The position numbers and the translations under genes were made by a program. Below are positions 33,634 to 42,270 of a stretch of 64,000 nucleotides of DNA, in pieces; positions within the stretch are counted from its first letter, which is position 1; each line of letters starts with the position of its first letter. The notes beneath the pieces were generated by a model. The model did not search any database. It was not told the origin of the DNA and saw only the letters and a program-made list of their open reading frames with translations. Source of the DNA: Actinokineospora globicatena (GTDB lineage Bacteria; Actinomycetota; Actinomycetes; Mycobacteriales; Pseudonocardiaceae); NCBI RefSeq assembly GCF_024171945.1, contig NZ_JAMTCR010000006.1, forward strand, positions 682,001 through 746,000. The letters are read 5' to 3'.

Positions 33634-35178
33634 GTGCGGGAACTGCTAGTCCACGATCCGCGACGCGTCGGTGACTATGCGTTGCTCGGCAGGCTCGGCC
33701 GGGGCGCCATGGGCACGGTCTACCTGGCGCGGTCGCCGGGTGGCCGGTTGGTCGCGGTGAAGGTCGCCAGGGGCGAGCTGGCGCAGGACCCGGAGTTCCG
33801 GCTCCGGTTCCGCCAGGAGATCGAGATGGCCCGCGCGGTCGGCGGGTTCTGGACCGCGGCCGTGGTGGGCGCCGACCCGGACGCCGACCGGCCGTGGCTG
33901 GCCACCGAGTACGTGCCGGGTCCGACGCTGACCGAGGCGGTGCGCGCGGGCGGCCCGCTGCCGGAACCCGCGCTGCGCGCGCTGCTGGCCGGGTTGGCCG
34001 AGGCGCTGGCCGCGATCCACACCGCCGGGCTGGTGCACCGCGACCTCAAGCCGTCCAACGTGCTGCTCGCCGAGGACGGTCCACGCGTGATCGACTTCGG
34101 GATCGCCAAGGCCGTGCGCAGCGTCGGGGTCACCGCCACGGGGGTGTTGTTCGGCACTCCGGGGTACTTGTCGCCGGAACAGATCTCGGGTGGGGTCGTC
34201 GGCCCGCCTTCCGATGTGTTCGCGTTGGGCGCGGTTCTCGTTTACGCGGCGACGGGCACCGGGCCTTTTGGCAATGGTGAAGTGGCGTCGTTGTTGTACC
34301 GAGCCGTGCACACCGGTCCGGATTTGGACGGGGTGCCGGGGGAGTTGCGGCCGGTGGTGTCGCGGTGCCTCAATTCCCGGGCCGAGGCGCGGCCGACCCC
34401 GGCGGACCTGCTGGCCGAGGTGGGGCACGGGTCGACCGGGCAGTGGTTGCCGCCCACGGTGCAGACCCTGGTGGAACGGCACCAGACGGAGTTCCTCAAG
34501 CCGGTCACGCCGCGCACGCCGACGCTGGTGCAGCGGGTGGAGGAGGCGGCGGGGGAGCGGTTACCGCGGCCGAGGAAGCCGGAACCTGTTGTCCCTAAGC
34601 CTGTTCCCGCTGTTCCTGCGGTGGCTGCTCCTGTCGTGCCCGCTGCGGCTCGTGCTAGGCCTGTGCCCGCTGCTGTTGACCATCTGCGGGTGCGGACCAG
34701 TCGGGGCATGCCGTTGCTGTGGTCGTTGGTCGCGGGCGTGGGTGTGGTCGCGGCGCTGGGGGTCACCGCGCGGGCGTCCAAGGCGGGCTACGACGGGGTG
34801 GCCGCGATCGGTCTTGTCCTCTCCGCGGTGCTTGCCCTGTCCGCCGCCCGGTCGTTGTGGCGCGCGGTGGTCGTGCGGCCCAGTTCGGTGGTCATCACCA
34901 GCACCGGGTTGGCCATCTCCTCGAAGCACGGCAACCACCACCTCACCTGGCTGGAGATCTCCCGTGTCCGGGTCGTTGGCGACAAGGGCAAGCCGTGGCT
35001 GGTCGTCTGGCCGCACCCCGACCGCCCCCTGGGTAAGCGCCACAGCCGCCGCCACGGCGGCTACCGCGTCCACCCGGTCGCCCACCACCACGGCAAGACC
35101 CGCCGCTCCCGCGACATCCTGGAACTCCGCTCCACCCTCGAACGCCACGCGGGCCGCGCCTACGACCCCACGCCCTAG
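33634..35178 (+). CDS. Membrane Ser/Thr protein kinase
   Basis: 514 residues. Kinase domain at about 12-270: glycine-rich loop LLGRLGRGAMGTVYLA, VAVKVARGE with the ATP Lys, catalytic loop LVHRDLKPSN (about 133-142), VIDFGIAKA, and the GTPGYLSPEQ activation segment end. A Pro/Val-rich linker (about 310-345), two adjacent membrane segments (about 358-405), and a C-terminal 105-residue region that resembles a bacterial PH-like domain (VVVRPSSVVITSTGLAISSK, HLTWLEISRVRVVG). There are no PASTA repeats. GTG with GGGGAGGGG a few nt upstream. The stop shares CTAG with the converging phosphotransferase gene. Confidence 0.9.
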   Translation: MRELLVHDPRRVGDYALLGRLGRGAMGTVYLARSPGGRLVAVKVARGELAQDPEFRLRFRQEIEMARAVGGFWTAAVVGADPDADRPWLATEYVPGPTLTEAVRAGGPLPEPALRALLAGLAEALAAIHTAGLVHRDLKPSNVLLAEDGPRVIDFGIAKAVRSVGVTATGVLFGTPGYLSPEQISGGVVGPPSDVFALGAVLVYAATGTGPFGNGEVASLLYRAVHTGPDLDGVPGELRPVVSRCLNSRAEARPTPADLLAEVGHGSTGQWLPPTVQTLVERHQTEFLKPVTPRTPTLVQRVEEAAGERLPRPRKPEPVVPKPVPAVPAVAAPVVPAAARARPVPAAVDHLRVRTSRGMPLLWSLVAGVGVVAALGVTARASKAGYDGVAAIGLVLSAVLALSAARSLWRAVVVRPSSVVITSTGLAISSKHGNHHLTWLEISRVRVVGDKGKPWLVVWPHPDRPLGKRHSRRHGGYRVHPVAHHHGKTRRSRDILELRSTLERHAGRAYDPTP

Positions 35179-36098
35179 GCTTGGAGGCGTTCTCGCAGCC
35201 AGGCGAGGGCGGGCGCGGCCTTGACCCGCTGGAACTCGCGCAGCCGGGGGATTCCCGGGGGCGGCGGCAACAACGCGGCGTGCACGAAGTACCCGGCAAC
35301 GGCCGCCACCACCGCGTCGAGCGCCTCGGGCTCCGGCGTCCACCGCGCCCTGGCCATGATCTCGGCAGGCGACGGCCCACCCTGCGCCACGACACTGGGG
35401 ACCATGAGGGCGAGGTCGACCCAAGGCGCCCCCAGGGCGGCGTGCGGCCAGTCGACCACGACCACACCGGCGTCGGTCAGGGTCAGGTTGTCCGCGCGGA
35501 GGTCGCCGTGCAGGAGGGTGTTGCCCGCGGCCGCCGCGGTCCAGCGCGATTCCCACTCGGCCAGCCGGTCGAGGTTCGCCTTGCTCCAGTCGTCGATCCG
35601 ATCGGCCAGCGCGGGCTCCGCGGCGAGCGAGCGCCAACCGCTGAACATCTTGTCCGCCAACGGCTCGACGTCGATCGGACTCGGCGTCAGGGCATCAGCC
35701 AGGTCGGCCAACTCCTCCTGAACCCGCCACCACGTATCCGCCCGCCAAGGCAACGGCGGCGTCCGCCCCTCCACGTCCTCGAACACCAACGTCACCCAGT
35801 CACCGTCATCATCGGACCACAACAACCGCGGCACCGGCAGCCCCTCCGGCAACCTGCCAGCCACTGCGATCTCCCGCCGACAAAGCCGCGGCGCGACCGA
35901 GTTCACCCCACTCCCCACCGCCTTCACAAACACCCGCCGCCCCGACCCCAACCCCACCCGAACCGCCAACCCCGGCGAGAACCCACCCGCCTGACTGACT
36001 GCCGTTACCACCGGCTCCCCAAGTGCGCGCTCGATCCGAGCGCGCACATGCTGCGGTACCTCACCCCACGACATCCGCGTACCGCCGTCACCCTCCAT
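35175..36098 (-). CDS. Aminoglycoside phosphotransferase (APH)-fold kinase
   Basis: 307 residues. APH/choline-kinase fold: VFVKAVGSG with the ATP lysine, the catalytic loop NTLLHGDLRADNLTL and the metal-binding VVVVDWPHAALGAPWVDLAL. The C-terminal helices (ALDAVVAAVAGYFVHAALLP) are typical. Substrate unknown; few actinobacterial APH-like proteins confer resistance. The start could be this ATG or the one at 36074 (MSWGEVPQ), neither with a strong ribosome binding site. Stop overlaps that of the membrane kinase by CTAG. Confidence 0.8.
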   Translation of the reverse strand: MEGDGGTRMSWGEVPQHVRARIERALGEPVVTAVSQAGGFSPGLAVRVGLGSGRRVFVKAVGSGVNSVAPRLCRREIAVAGRLPEGLPVPRLLWSDDDGDWVTLVFEDVEGRTPPLPWRADTWWRVQEELADLADALTPSPIDVEPLADKMFSGWRSLAAEPALADRIDDWSKANLDRLAEWESRWTAAAAGNTLLHGDLRADNLTLTDAGVVVVDWPHAALGAPWVDLALMVPSVVAQGGPSPAEIMARARWTPEPEALDAVVAAVAGYFVHAALLPPPPGIPRLREFQRVKAAPALAWLRERLQA

Positions 36099-36293
36099 CC
36101 CCGCACCCCACCATGCGTTACCTGGCCTTGGCGAGCCGGTTTTGGCTCGGGGCATCGGCGCCTGTTGAGCCGTGGTTGGGTTGTCCACATGGGTCTGGGT
36201 TGTCCACAGGGTCGACTTTCAGCCTCTCCGCCCTTGCGTCCCCCTGGGTAGGCTGGTCTGCCATGGATTTTTCGGACAGTGGTTAGTGGGGTT

Positions 36294-37175
36294 TCAGGCT
36301 GCTGGTGATGTTGCGTGGTAGAGGTTTTCGGCTTCGTTGGGGGTGATGTAGCCGAGGGTGGAGTGGAGTCGGGTGTGGTTGTAGAACAGCTCGATGTAGG
36401 TGGCGATTTCCTGGCGTGCTTGAGCGTGGGTGTGATAGGTGGTGCGGTGGACGAGTTCTTTTTTGAGTGTGGCGAAGAAGGATTCGGCGAGTGCGTTGTC
36501 CCAGCAGGCGCCGGTGCGTCCGAGTGATGGTGTGATGCGGTGTGCGCGTAGGTGTTCGCGGAACTCGGCGGAAGTGTACTGGGTGCCGCGGTCGGAATGG
36601 AAGATGGCGTCAGGGGCGAGTGTGGTGTGGGTGGCGGCCATGGTGATCGCGTCTCGGACAAGGCTGGTTTTGAGATGATCGGTGCAGGCCCAGCCGATGA
36701 TTTTCCGGGTTGCGCAATCGATGACCGTGGCCAGGTAGAGCCACCCTTGGCCGGTGGGAATGTAGGTGATGTCGCCGACCATTTTGTGTCCGGGGCGGTC
36801 CGCGGTGAAATCGCGGTGGACGAGGTCCGGCGTGGCGTGGACGCCGGGTGCCGCGACGGTGGTGAGAGGCCGACGCCGACGCCCGGTCGGGGCCAGGCCC
36901 AGGTCGCGCATCGTCACTCGGACGAGTTCCGGTCCGCACCGCACGCCCCGGCGTGCCAACGCGGCGTGTACCCGACGGTATCCGTAGGTGCGTCGGGAGT
37001 CGGTGAATATCGACGTGATCGGCGCCGCGAGTGATTGTCGACGCTCCGTGGTGCATGGTGCCGGTCGTGCGCGCCAGTCATGAAAGCCGGATCGGGACAC
37101 GCCCATCCACTCGCACATCGATGCCACCGGATATGAGCCTTTCTCGCCGTCGATGAACTCGTAGAGCTCGGTCAC
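36294..37175 (-). CDS. IS3-family transposase OrfB (integrase catalytic domain)
   Basis: 293 residues from a GTG that overlaps the orfA stop by GTGA; it is probably made mainly as an OrfAB fusion. Begins ELYEFIDGEKGSYPVASMCE; an HTH_21-like segment (RRTYGYRRVHAALARRG) precedes the rve core. DDE residues: D in VGDITYIPTGQGWLYL, D in FHSDRGTQYTS and E in NALAESFFATLKKEL. Ends YNHTRLHSTLGYITPNEAEN, the standard IS3 tail. The stop is 16 bp from the left inverted repeat. Confidence 0.95.
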   Translation of the reverse strand: MTELYEFIDGEKGSYPVASMCEWMGVSRSGFHDWRARPAPCTTERRQSLAAPITSIFTDSRRTYGYRRVHAALARRGVRCGPELVRVTMRDLGLAPTGRRRRPLTTVAAPGVHATPDLVHRDFTADRPGHKMVGDITYIPTGQGWLYLATVIDCATRKIIGWACTDHLKTSLVRDAITMAATHTTLAPDAIFHSDRGTQYTSAEFREHLRAHRITPSLGRTGACWDNALAESFFATLKKELVHRTTYHTHAQARQEIATYIELFYNHTRLHSTLGYITPNEAENLYHATSPAA

Positions 37176-37459
37176 CGATAGTCGCGGGCGAAGAAGGCCG
37201 CGGCTTTTCCCAGGAACTCGTTCTTCATGCGAAGTTCGTGGTTCTCCCGTTCCAATTCCCGCAACCGAGCACGCTCGTCCACACTCAGTGGATCGACTGT
37301 CTTCGGGTTCTTCTTCCGGTGCGCCTCGACCCAGTTTCGCAGGGTCTGCTCGATCAGCCCCAACTGGCGCGCCGCTTCCGCGACCGACACGCCGGACTCG
37401 ACCAATTTCACGGCCTCGTCCTTGAACTCCGGCGAGAAACGACGACGACGTTGACCCAT
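37172..37459 (-). CDS. IS3-family transposase OrfA (HTH)
   Basis: 95 residues: HTH domain (RRFSPEFKDEAVKLVESGVS, VAEAARQLGLIEQTLRNWVE) and a leucine-zipper region (RLRELERENHELRMKNEFLG). ATG with GGAG 5 nt upstream. Near its end the reading CTG-GGA-AAA creates the canonical slippery heptamer G GGA AAA (37205-37211, minus strand); a -1 slip there leads directly into the orfB frame, which is open on both sides. Confidence 0.93.
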   Translation of the reverse strand: MGQRRRRFSPEFKDEAVKLVESGVSVAEAARQLGLIEQTLRNWVEAHRKKNPKTVDPLSVDERARLRELERENHELRMKNEFLGKAAAFFARDYR

Positions 37460-37529
37460 GACATCTCCGATCATCCAAGACCCATTCTACTTGGGCCCGA
37501 TGTCCGAGAAATCCATGGCACTCCAAGGC

Positions 37530-38064
37530 TGTGTATTCGGGGGACTTTGGGTCGGGTTGATCTTGCGGGAGGGCTGCGAGCTGGGGGGAATCCGGCTCAC
37601 GTGCCTCCGCTGCGCTGCGGGGAACGCCTCGCCTGCGGCATCGGACAGGCGCGAGAAATGCGACGAGCTCGATGGGTCGAACTTGTTTTGTGCGGGGCCC
37701 CGAGACCACCCGTGGCAGGACCGCAAAGCCGAGGCCGAAAAGCATGGCCCTGTCCGCGCAACGACGCTACGGGTGGTCCTCCCCCACGCAAAACAAGTCC
37801 GCCCCATCGAGCACTTGGCACCAGCGTCTTCGTGGAGCGCATAGGGGCCAACGTTGTCGGCGGGGGCTAAAGGGCCAGCGTTGTCGGGGCGGGGCTGTCG
37901 GGGGATTGGTGAGTCGTCGGGGTGTGGTGGGACTGGGCGTGGGGACCCGGTGGAGCGCGTGGGGGCGGGGTTCTGGTGGTGGGGGCGCGGAGGGCGGGTC
38001 TTCAGCGGCCGTGGTGGTCGAACCGGGGGGATTGAAGGGGAGGTGTGGTGGAGAGAGCCGGGGG
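37530..38064. other. Non-coding stretch: remainder of repeat copy 1 and GC-rich tail
   Basis: 535 bp without a supported gene. Up to about 37957 it is the right part of the repeated element. The last ~110 bp are very G-rich on the plus strand and lie just beyond the stop of the phosphatase gene. Short frames exist but are not conserved between the two repeat copies. Confidence 0.6.
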
Positions 38065-38625
38065 TTAGAGGCCGGGGCCGGTGACGGTGGTGCCTCGGGG
38101 GGTGAAGTGGAGGCGGTAGCGGGCTGGGGAGGGCATGGCGTTGCTGAAGGGCCAGTCGATGGTGGTTTGGCCTAGGCCTAGGAGGGCTCGGCTGATGAAG
38201 GTGCCGTGGGTGGCGACCAGGACCCGGTGGTGGCGTTGGGTGAGGGACCTCAGCGCGGTGGTGGCTCGGGTGGTGAGTTGGTGCAGGCTTTCGGCGTTGG
38301 GGCGGGATGTGTGCGGATTGGACCAGCTCTCGGCGTAGTGGTGGGCGTAGTCCGAGGTGGGGGCTAGGCCGGAGTCCCATTCGCGGAGGGTGGGGGTGGT
38401 GTGGATGGTCATGCCGAGGGCTCGGGCGGTGGGGATGAGGGTTTGCACCGCGCGCAGGTACGGGCTGGACGTGATCAGGGTGGGTTTGAAGCGGGCCAGG
38501 ATGGCGACGAGGTGTTCGGCCTGGGCGGTGCCCGCGGCGGTCAGCGGGCGGTGGTGGTCGTCCGGGCCGTCGGGGGTGGGGGGTGCGGCGTGGGCGTGGC
38601 GGACCAGGACGATCTCGGTGCTCAT
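38065..38625 (-). CDS. Histidine phosphatase superfamily protein
   Basis: 186 residues. N-terminal catalytic motif VLVRHAHAAP (RHA variant of RHG), TSSPYLRAVQT with the second active-site Arg, the acid residue in LREWDSG, and the second His in VLVATHGTFISR. Phosphoglycerate-mutase/SixA-like phosphatase of unknown substrate. The ATG is 24 bp after the STAS gene stop; an in-frame ATG 15 bp earlier is possible. Probably co-transcribed with the STAS gene. Confidence 0.88.
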   Translation of the reverse strand: MSTEIVLVRHAHAAPPTPDGPDDHHRPLTAAGTAQAEHLVAILARFKPTLITSSPYLRAVQTLIPTARALGMTIHTTPTLREWDSGLAPTSDYAHHYAESWSNPHTSRPNAESLHQLTTRATTALRSLTQRHHRVLVATHGTFISRALLGLGQTTIDWPFSNAMPSPARYRLHFTPRGTTVTGPGL

Positions 38626-38646
38626 CGGTCGAGCATCCACGAGGGG

Positions 38647-38958
38647 TCAGGGGCGGAACAGGTGGGCCAGGCCGGTGATCGACAGCATTCGGGCGACGTT
38701 GGGGTCGATGGCGCTCACCGAGAGCCTGCCGCCGAGGTTGGTGACGCGTTTGTACGCGGTCAGCAGCGCGGAGAGGCCGCTGGAGTCGCAGAAGGCGAGT
38801 TGGCCCAGGTCGAGGGTGAGGGTGGCGCCTTGGTCGAGCGGGAGGGCCGCGACGGTGGCGGTGAGTTCCGGGGCGGTGGCGTAGTCCAGTTCCCCGCTCA
38901 GCGCGAGCCCGCCGTCGTGCAGGCGGGTGATGTCGAGGGCGTGGGGATCGGTCTCCAC
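38647..38958 (-). CDS. STAS domain anti-anti-sigma factor
   Basis: 103 residues, one STAS domain. ITRLHDGGLALSGELDYATA opens it, and the phosphorylation loop reads LAFCDSSGLSALLTAYK with the acceptor Ser (DSSG). Likely controlled by an RsbW-like kinase and binds it to free a sigma factor; neither partner is encoded nearby. GTG start with AGGAG 8 nt upstream. Confidence 0.9.
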   Translation of the reverse strand: METDPHALDITRLHDGGLALSGELDYATAPELTATVAALPLDQGATLTLDLGQLAFCDSSGLSALLTAYKRVTNLGGRLSVSAIDPNVARMLSITGLAHLFRP

Positions 38959-39027
38959 CGGTGGGGCTCCTCAGCTAGGCTGCGACCCCCGAGGTACCCG
39001 TTTCGGGCAAACCCCACACCCGTGCGT

Positions 39028-42000
39028 TCACGTGGGCGGCACCACAGGTCCCGCCGAGCCGGACGTGAACCATGCTTCGTACCCGGTCGTGCCGACGTCC
39101 AGGTATTGGTCAGGGCCGGGATCCTTCTCGTCGCCACGGTGCACGATGTAGTTCAGCCCGCTCGCCCCCGCGACCAGCGGCACCGACCACAACGCCCCGA
39201 ACGCGTCCTGACCGGTCGGTGGGCTGGAGCTCGCCCAATCCGGACTGGGGTGCTGCGAGCCGGTCCAGTGGTAGAGCGTCCACCCCGTGTAGTCGCCGTC
39301 GGGGCGGTGGTAGTGGATCACCGCGCGGTTCTCGGCCGACGCCAGGCTCGCGTGCAGGCGACTGTCCCCGTCCCGCAGCCACACGCCCGCGCCCGGTGGC
39401 GCCCCACCAGCCACAACAACCCCACCGACCACAACAGCCACATCCGGTGCCGCCGCCACCGTCGCGACAGCACCGAACGCGTCGCGGCCGCTCAACGGGA
39501 CGTCCGGTCGACCGGCCACCCGCACCGCCGCCGCGCTGTAGTCGCCGGACGGCCGGGTGAAGTGGACCGTCACCGTGCCGGTCGCCTCCACCTCGGACCG
39601 GTACCGGACATCGGACCCCTGCCGCAGCCACACCTGCGGGGACGTCGGGTCGATCAGCCGGTCACCGCCGTCCTTCTCGTCGCCGCGGTGCACGATGATC
39701 CCGACCTCCCGCGCCCCCGGTCGCAACCGCACCCACGCGAACCGCCCGTACCCCGTCTCACCCGCGAACGGCTGCGGGCGCTCCCACGTCGTCGGCTCCA
39801 CGACGTCGCCCCACGCGTGCAGCCCCCAGCCCGCGTAGTCCCCGGCGGGTCGGTTGTAGTGCACCACCAACCAGTCCGACCCGACCGGCTCCGGCGGCGC
39901 GGCGACCAACCGGACCGCGGCCCCGTCCGCTCCCAGCGGCCCAGACCCGTCCCGAGCCACCACCCGGAACTCGACCTCGGCGCCCACCCCGGCTCCTGGC
40001 AGCGCGGTCACGTCGGCGAACACCCGGTACGGCGCCGCGTCGTCAGTCCCCAACACCGTCCACTCCCGCGCTCCCTTGACCCGTGCCGCGAACGTCGCCT
40101 GCGCGAACGGCGCCGTGATGCCGTCGGCCCTCAGCTCGACCCGCTTGTCCAGCACCGTCCCCACGGCCGGCGCGACCAGGGTCGGCGCCACCCGAGCCGA
40201 CGCCAGCCGGTCCGTCGCCCGCAACGCGACTGCCGACAGCGCGGGCACAGCCACCCGGACCTTCCCGTCCCGAACAGTCGCCCGCGCGCCCGCCTCGGGG
40301 AACTCGACCCGGTAGCCGCCAGCCGACACCGGAACGTCCACTGTGGTCGGAGACGATCCCGAGTTGACGACCACCACGTGTTCCCGTCGATCCCGCGCGG
40401 AGAACCGGCTGAACGCCAACGCGTCGCCCTGGACCAACCGCAACGCCTGCGCGCCATCGGCCCACACGTCGTCACCGTCCACAAAGGACGACAGTCGCGC
40501 GAGCTGCCGGTACAGCGGATGGTTCCGGTTGTAATTGTCTGAAGCCCCCGTCCGACCCGCGCCCACGAACGTCTCCGCCGCGTACTCCGGGGTGCGGCTG
40601 GCGAACATGTCCTGCCGCGCCAGCTTGTCCCCGCCGCGGCCCGCGAACCCCTGCTCGTCGCCGTAGTAGACGACCGGGTTCCCGCGCCACAGGTACATCA
40701 GCGTGTTGCCCAACCGCAAGCGGGACAGCAGTTCCTCGTCGCCGATACCCGGCCGCCGGTCCCGCAGCATCGACGCCAGCCGTCCCATGTCGTGGTTGCC
40801 GAGGAACGTGGGCAGGGCGGCGGCGTTGGAGTCGGCGTCGGTGTAGCGGTCGTCGGCGAGCAGCACGTCGGCCAGGTGCTGGGCGCCGCGACCCGAGAGC
40901 AGGTCAAGCGCGCCCGCCTGGAACGGGAAGTCGAGCGTGGCCTGCATCCGGCCGGTCGTCGTGTAGGAGGACGTCAACGCCGGGTCGTCGCTGTAGACCT
41001 CGCCGAAGACGAAGAAGTCGCGCTTGCCCCGGGACCTCGCGTACGCCTGCACGTGTGGCGCCAAGGCCTGCCAGAACTCCATGTTCACGTGCTTGACGGT
41101 GTCCACCCGGTACCCGTCGATGTCCAGCACGTCGATCCAGCTGGTGAAGATCTCCTGCATCCCGCGCACCACCCTCGGGTGCTCGGTCATCAGGTCGTCG
41201 AGCCCGATGAAGTCCCCGTACTCGCTCGACTCGCCCGCGAACGTCGAGTCGCCCCGGTTGTGGTAGAGCGCGGGATCGTTGAGCCAAGCGGGAGTCTTGG
41301 CGTTCGGGTCGGTCACCACCGGTGTGTACGGGAAGGTCGCGATCGTCGGGAAGTCCGGCTTTCCCGCGTACGCCTTGATGTCCACCGGATCGCCCTTGGC
41401 GTCGCGGTACGGGAACGCCCGCGTGTCCCGGTACGAGTGGGTGCCCTCGGCGTAGTCGATGACGTCCGCGGTGTGGTTGGCGACGATGTCGAAGAACACC
41501 TTCATGCCCAGCCGGTGCGCGTCCGTGATCACCGCTCGCATGTCCGCCGTGGTGCCGAAGTGCGGGTCCAACCGGGTGAAGTCGGTGGTCCAGTACCCGT
41601 GGTAGCCCGCGGAGACATCGGCACCGCTGCCCTGCACCCAACGGTTGGCGAACATCGGCGTCATCCAGATCGCGGTGGTTCCCATGCCGCGCAGGTAATC
41701 CAGCCTCGACCGCAGGCCCCTGAGGTCGCCGCCGTGGTAGAAACCCTTGTCCGCGGGGTCGAACCCGGTCGTGAGCCGATCGGTCGACGTCGAACCGCCC
41801 CGGTCGTTGCCCAGGTCCCCGTTGGCGAACCGGTCCGGCATCACGAAGTAGAACCGCTCCCCGGTCAGGTCCGGCCTGGGTGCCCGCAGCGCCAACCGCT
41901 CGTCCCGTGGTCGCACCCCCGGCGCGATGTCCACGACCTCACCGACCGCCAGCCGCTCACCCGGGGGCGCGGCGGCCCCCGCCACCGCGGGCGCCGTCAG

Positions 42001-42054
42001 GTTTCCGGCGACCAGCGCCAGGACAGCGATCCCGACAACCGAACCGCGACCCAT
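39028..42054 (-). CDS. Secreted GH13 alpha-amylase/pullulanase with CBM41-like repeats
   Basis: 1,008 residues. Sec signal (1-30, SVVGIAVLALVAGNLTAPAV then AGAAA). GH13 catalytic domain about 70-520 with all four conserved regions: VFFDIVANHT, GYRVDTVKH (nucleophile Asp), FVFGEVYSDD (acid Glu) and FLGNHDMGR. Beta-sandwich domain to about 690, then three pullulanase-associated (CBM41/PUD) modules: VVHYNRPAGDYAGWGLHAWG, a degenerate VTVHFTRPSGDYSAAAV, and VIHYHRPDGDYTGWTLYHW. Acts extracellularly on starch, pullulan or related alpha-glucans. ATG preceded by GGGAGG at 5 nt; reading further upstream adds no signal peptide. Function by family; exact specificity not readable. Confidence 0.9.
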   Translation of the reverse strand: MGRGSVVGIAVLALVAGNLTAPAVAGAAAPPGERLAVGEVVDIAPGVRPRDERLALRAPRPDLTGERFYFVMPDRFANGDLGNDRGGSTSTDRLTTGFDPADKGFYHGGDLRGLRSRLDYLRGMGTTAIWMTPMFANRWVQGSGADVSAGYHGYWTTDFTRLDPHFGTTADMRAVITDAHRLGMKVFFDIVANHTADVIDYAEGTHSYRDTRAFPYRDAKGDPVDIKAYAGKPDFPTIATFPYTPVVTDPNAKTPAWLNDPALYHNRGDSTFAGESSEYGDFIGLDDLMTEHPRVVRGMQEIFTSWIDVLDIDGYRVDTVKHVNMEFWQALAPHVQAYARSRGKRDFFVFGEVYSDDPALTSSYTTTGRMQATLDFPFQAGALDLLSGRGAQHLADVLLADDRYTDADSNAAALPTFLGNHDMGRLASMLRDRRPGIGDEELLSRLRLGNTLMYLWRGNPVVYYGDEQGFAGRGGDKLARQDMFASRTPEYAAETFVGAGRTGASDNYNRNHPLYRQLARLSSFVDGDDVWADGAQALRLVQGDALAFSRFSARDRREHVVVVNSGSSPTTVDVPVSAGGYRVEFPEAGARATVRDGKVRVAVPALSAVALRATDRLASARVAPTLVAPAVGTVLDKRVELRADGITAPFAQATFAARVKGAREWTVLGTDDAAPYRVFADVTALPGAGVGAEVEFRVVARDGSGPLGADGAAVRLVAAPPEPVGSDWLVVHYNRPAGDYAGWGLHAWGDVVEPTTWERPQPFAGETGYGRFAWVRLRPGAREVGIIVHRGDEKDGGDRLIDPTSPQVWLRQGSDVRYRSEVEATGTVTVHFTRPSGDYSAAAVRVAGRPDVPLSGRDAFGAVATVAAAPDVAVVVGGVVVAGGAPPGAGVWLRDGDSRLHASLASAENRAVIHYHRPDGDYTGWTLYHWTGSQHPSPDWASSSPPTGQDAFGALWSVPLVAGASGLNYIVHRGDEKDPGPDQYLDVGTTGYEAWFTSGSAGPVVPPT

Positions 42055-42270
42055 GCCGACCTCCCTGGGGGTGAACGACAGGCCTCTGCACCACACCACG
42101 AGCGGGGCGCACTCCGATAGCGCCGTCCGGGAGACAGCCGACCGCGGCACCGATCGCGGACCGTGACCCGCTCGGGCGGTGGGCGGGGAAGCGGGTGGAC
42201 CGAGCAGGGCAGGTGGGTGAGGACAGTGGCTGCATGCCACAGCGCCCAGTTGAGTCAGCGCCCACCTGGG

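Larger units (their letters stand above)
36254..37525 (-). mobile_element. IS3-family insertion sequence, complete
   Basis: 1,272 bp bounded by 25-bp inverted repeats with three mismatches (36254-36278 and 37501-37525; both begin TGG and share TGCCATGGATTT and TCGGACA). Flanked by a 4-bp target duplication AGGC (36250-36253 and 37526-37529). Encodes OrfA and OrfB on the minus strand with a -1 frameshift signal. The uninterrupted target is visible in copy 2 of the repeat at 50025-50028. Both frames look intact, so the element may still be active. Confidence 0.92.
36179..37957 (+). repeat. Repeated ~500-bp non-coding element, copy 1 (split by IS3 insertion)
   Basis: Sequence at 36179-36253 plus 37530-37957 matches, in opposite orientation, the segment 49574-50098. 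The parts are, in order: two TTGTCCACA 9-mers 19 bp apart (36181, 36200), a CAGCCTCTCCGC stretch, a GTGTATTCGGGGG block, CGCCTGCGGCATCG with a short hairpin, a long imperfect stem-loop (37667-37812; arms built on CTCGATGGG, ACTTGTTTTG and ACCACCCGT), and two GGCCARCGTTGTCGG repeats. A 1-nt indel between copies in the loop changes the reading frame, arguing against coding. Looks like a mobile non-coding repeat or structured RNA element. Confidence 0.8.

Noticed and set aside
36179..36210. Chromosomal origin suggested by DnaA boxes
   Set aside because: No dnaA, dnaN or dense box cluster; only paired boxes inside dispersed repeats.
39072..42120. Long open frames antisense to the amylase and many other genes
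   Set aside because: Low-complexity Arg/Gly/Ala/Pro translations typical of antisense frames in high-GC DNA; the sense genes have clear domains and ribosome binding sites.
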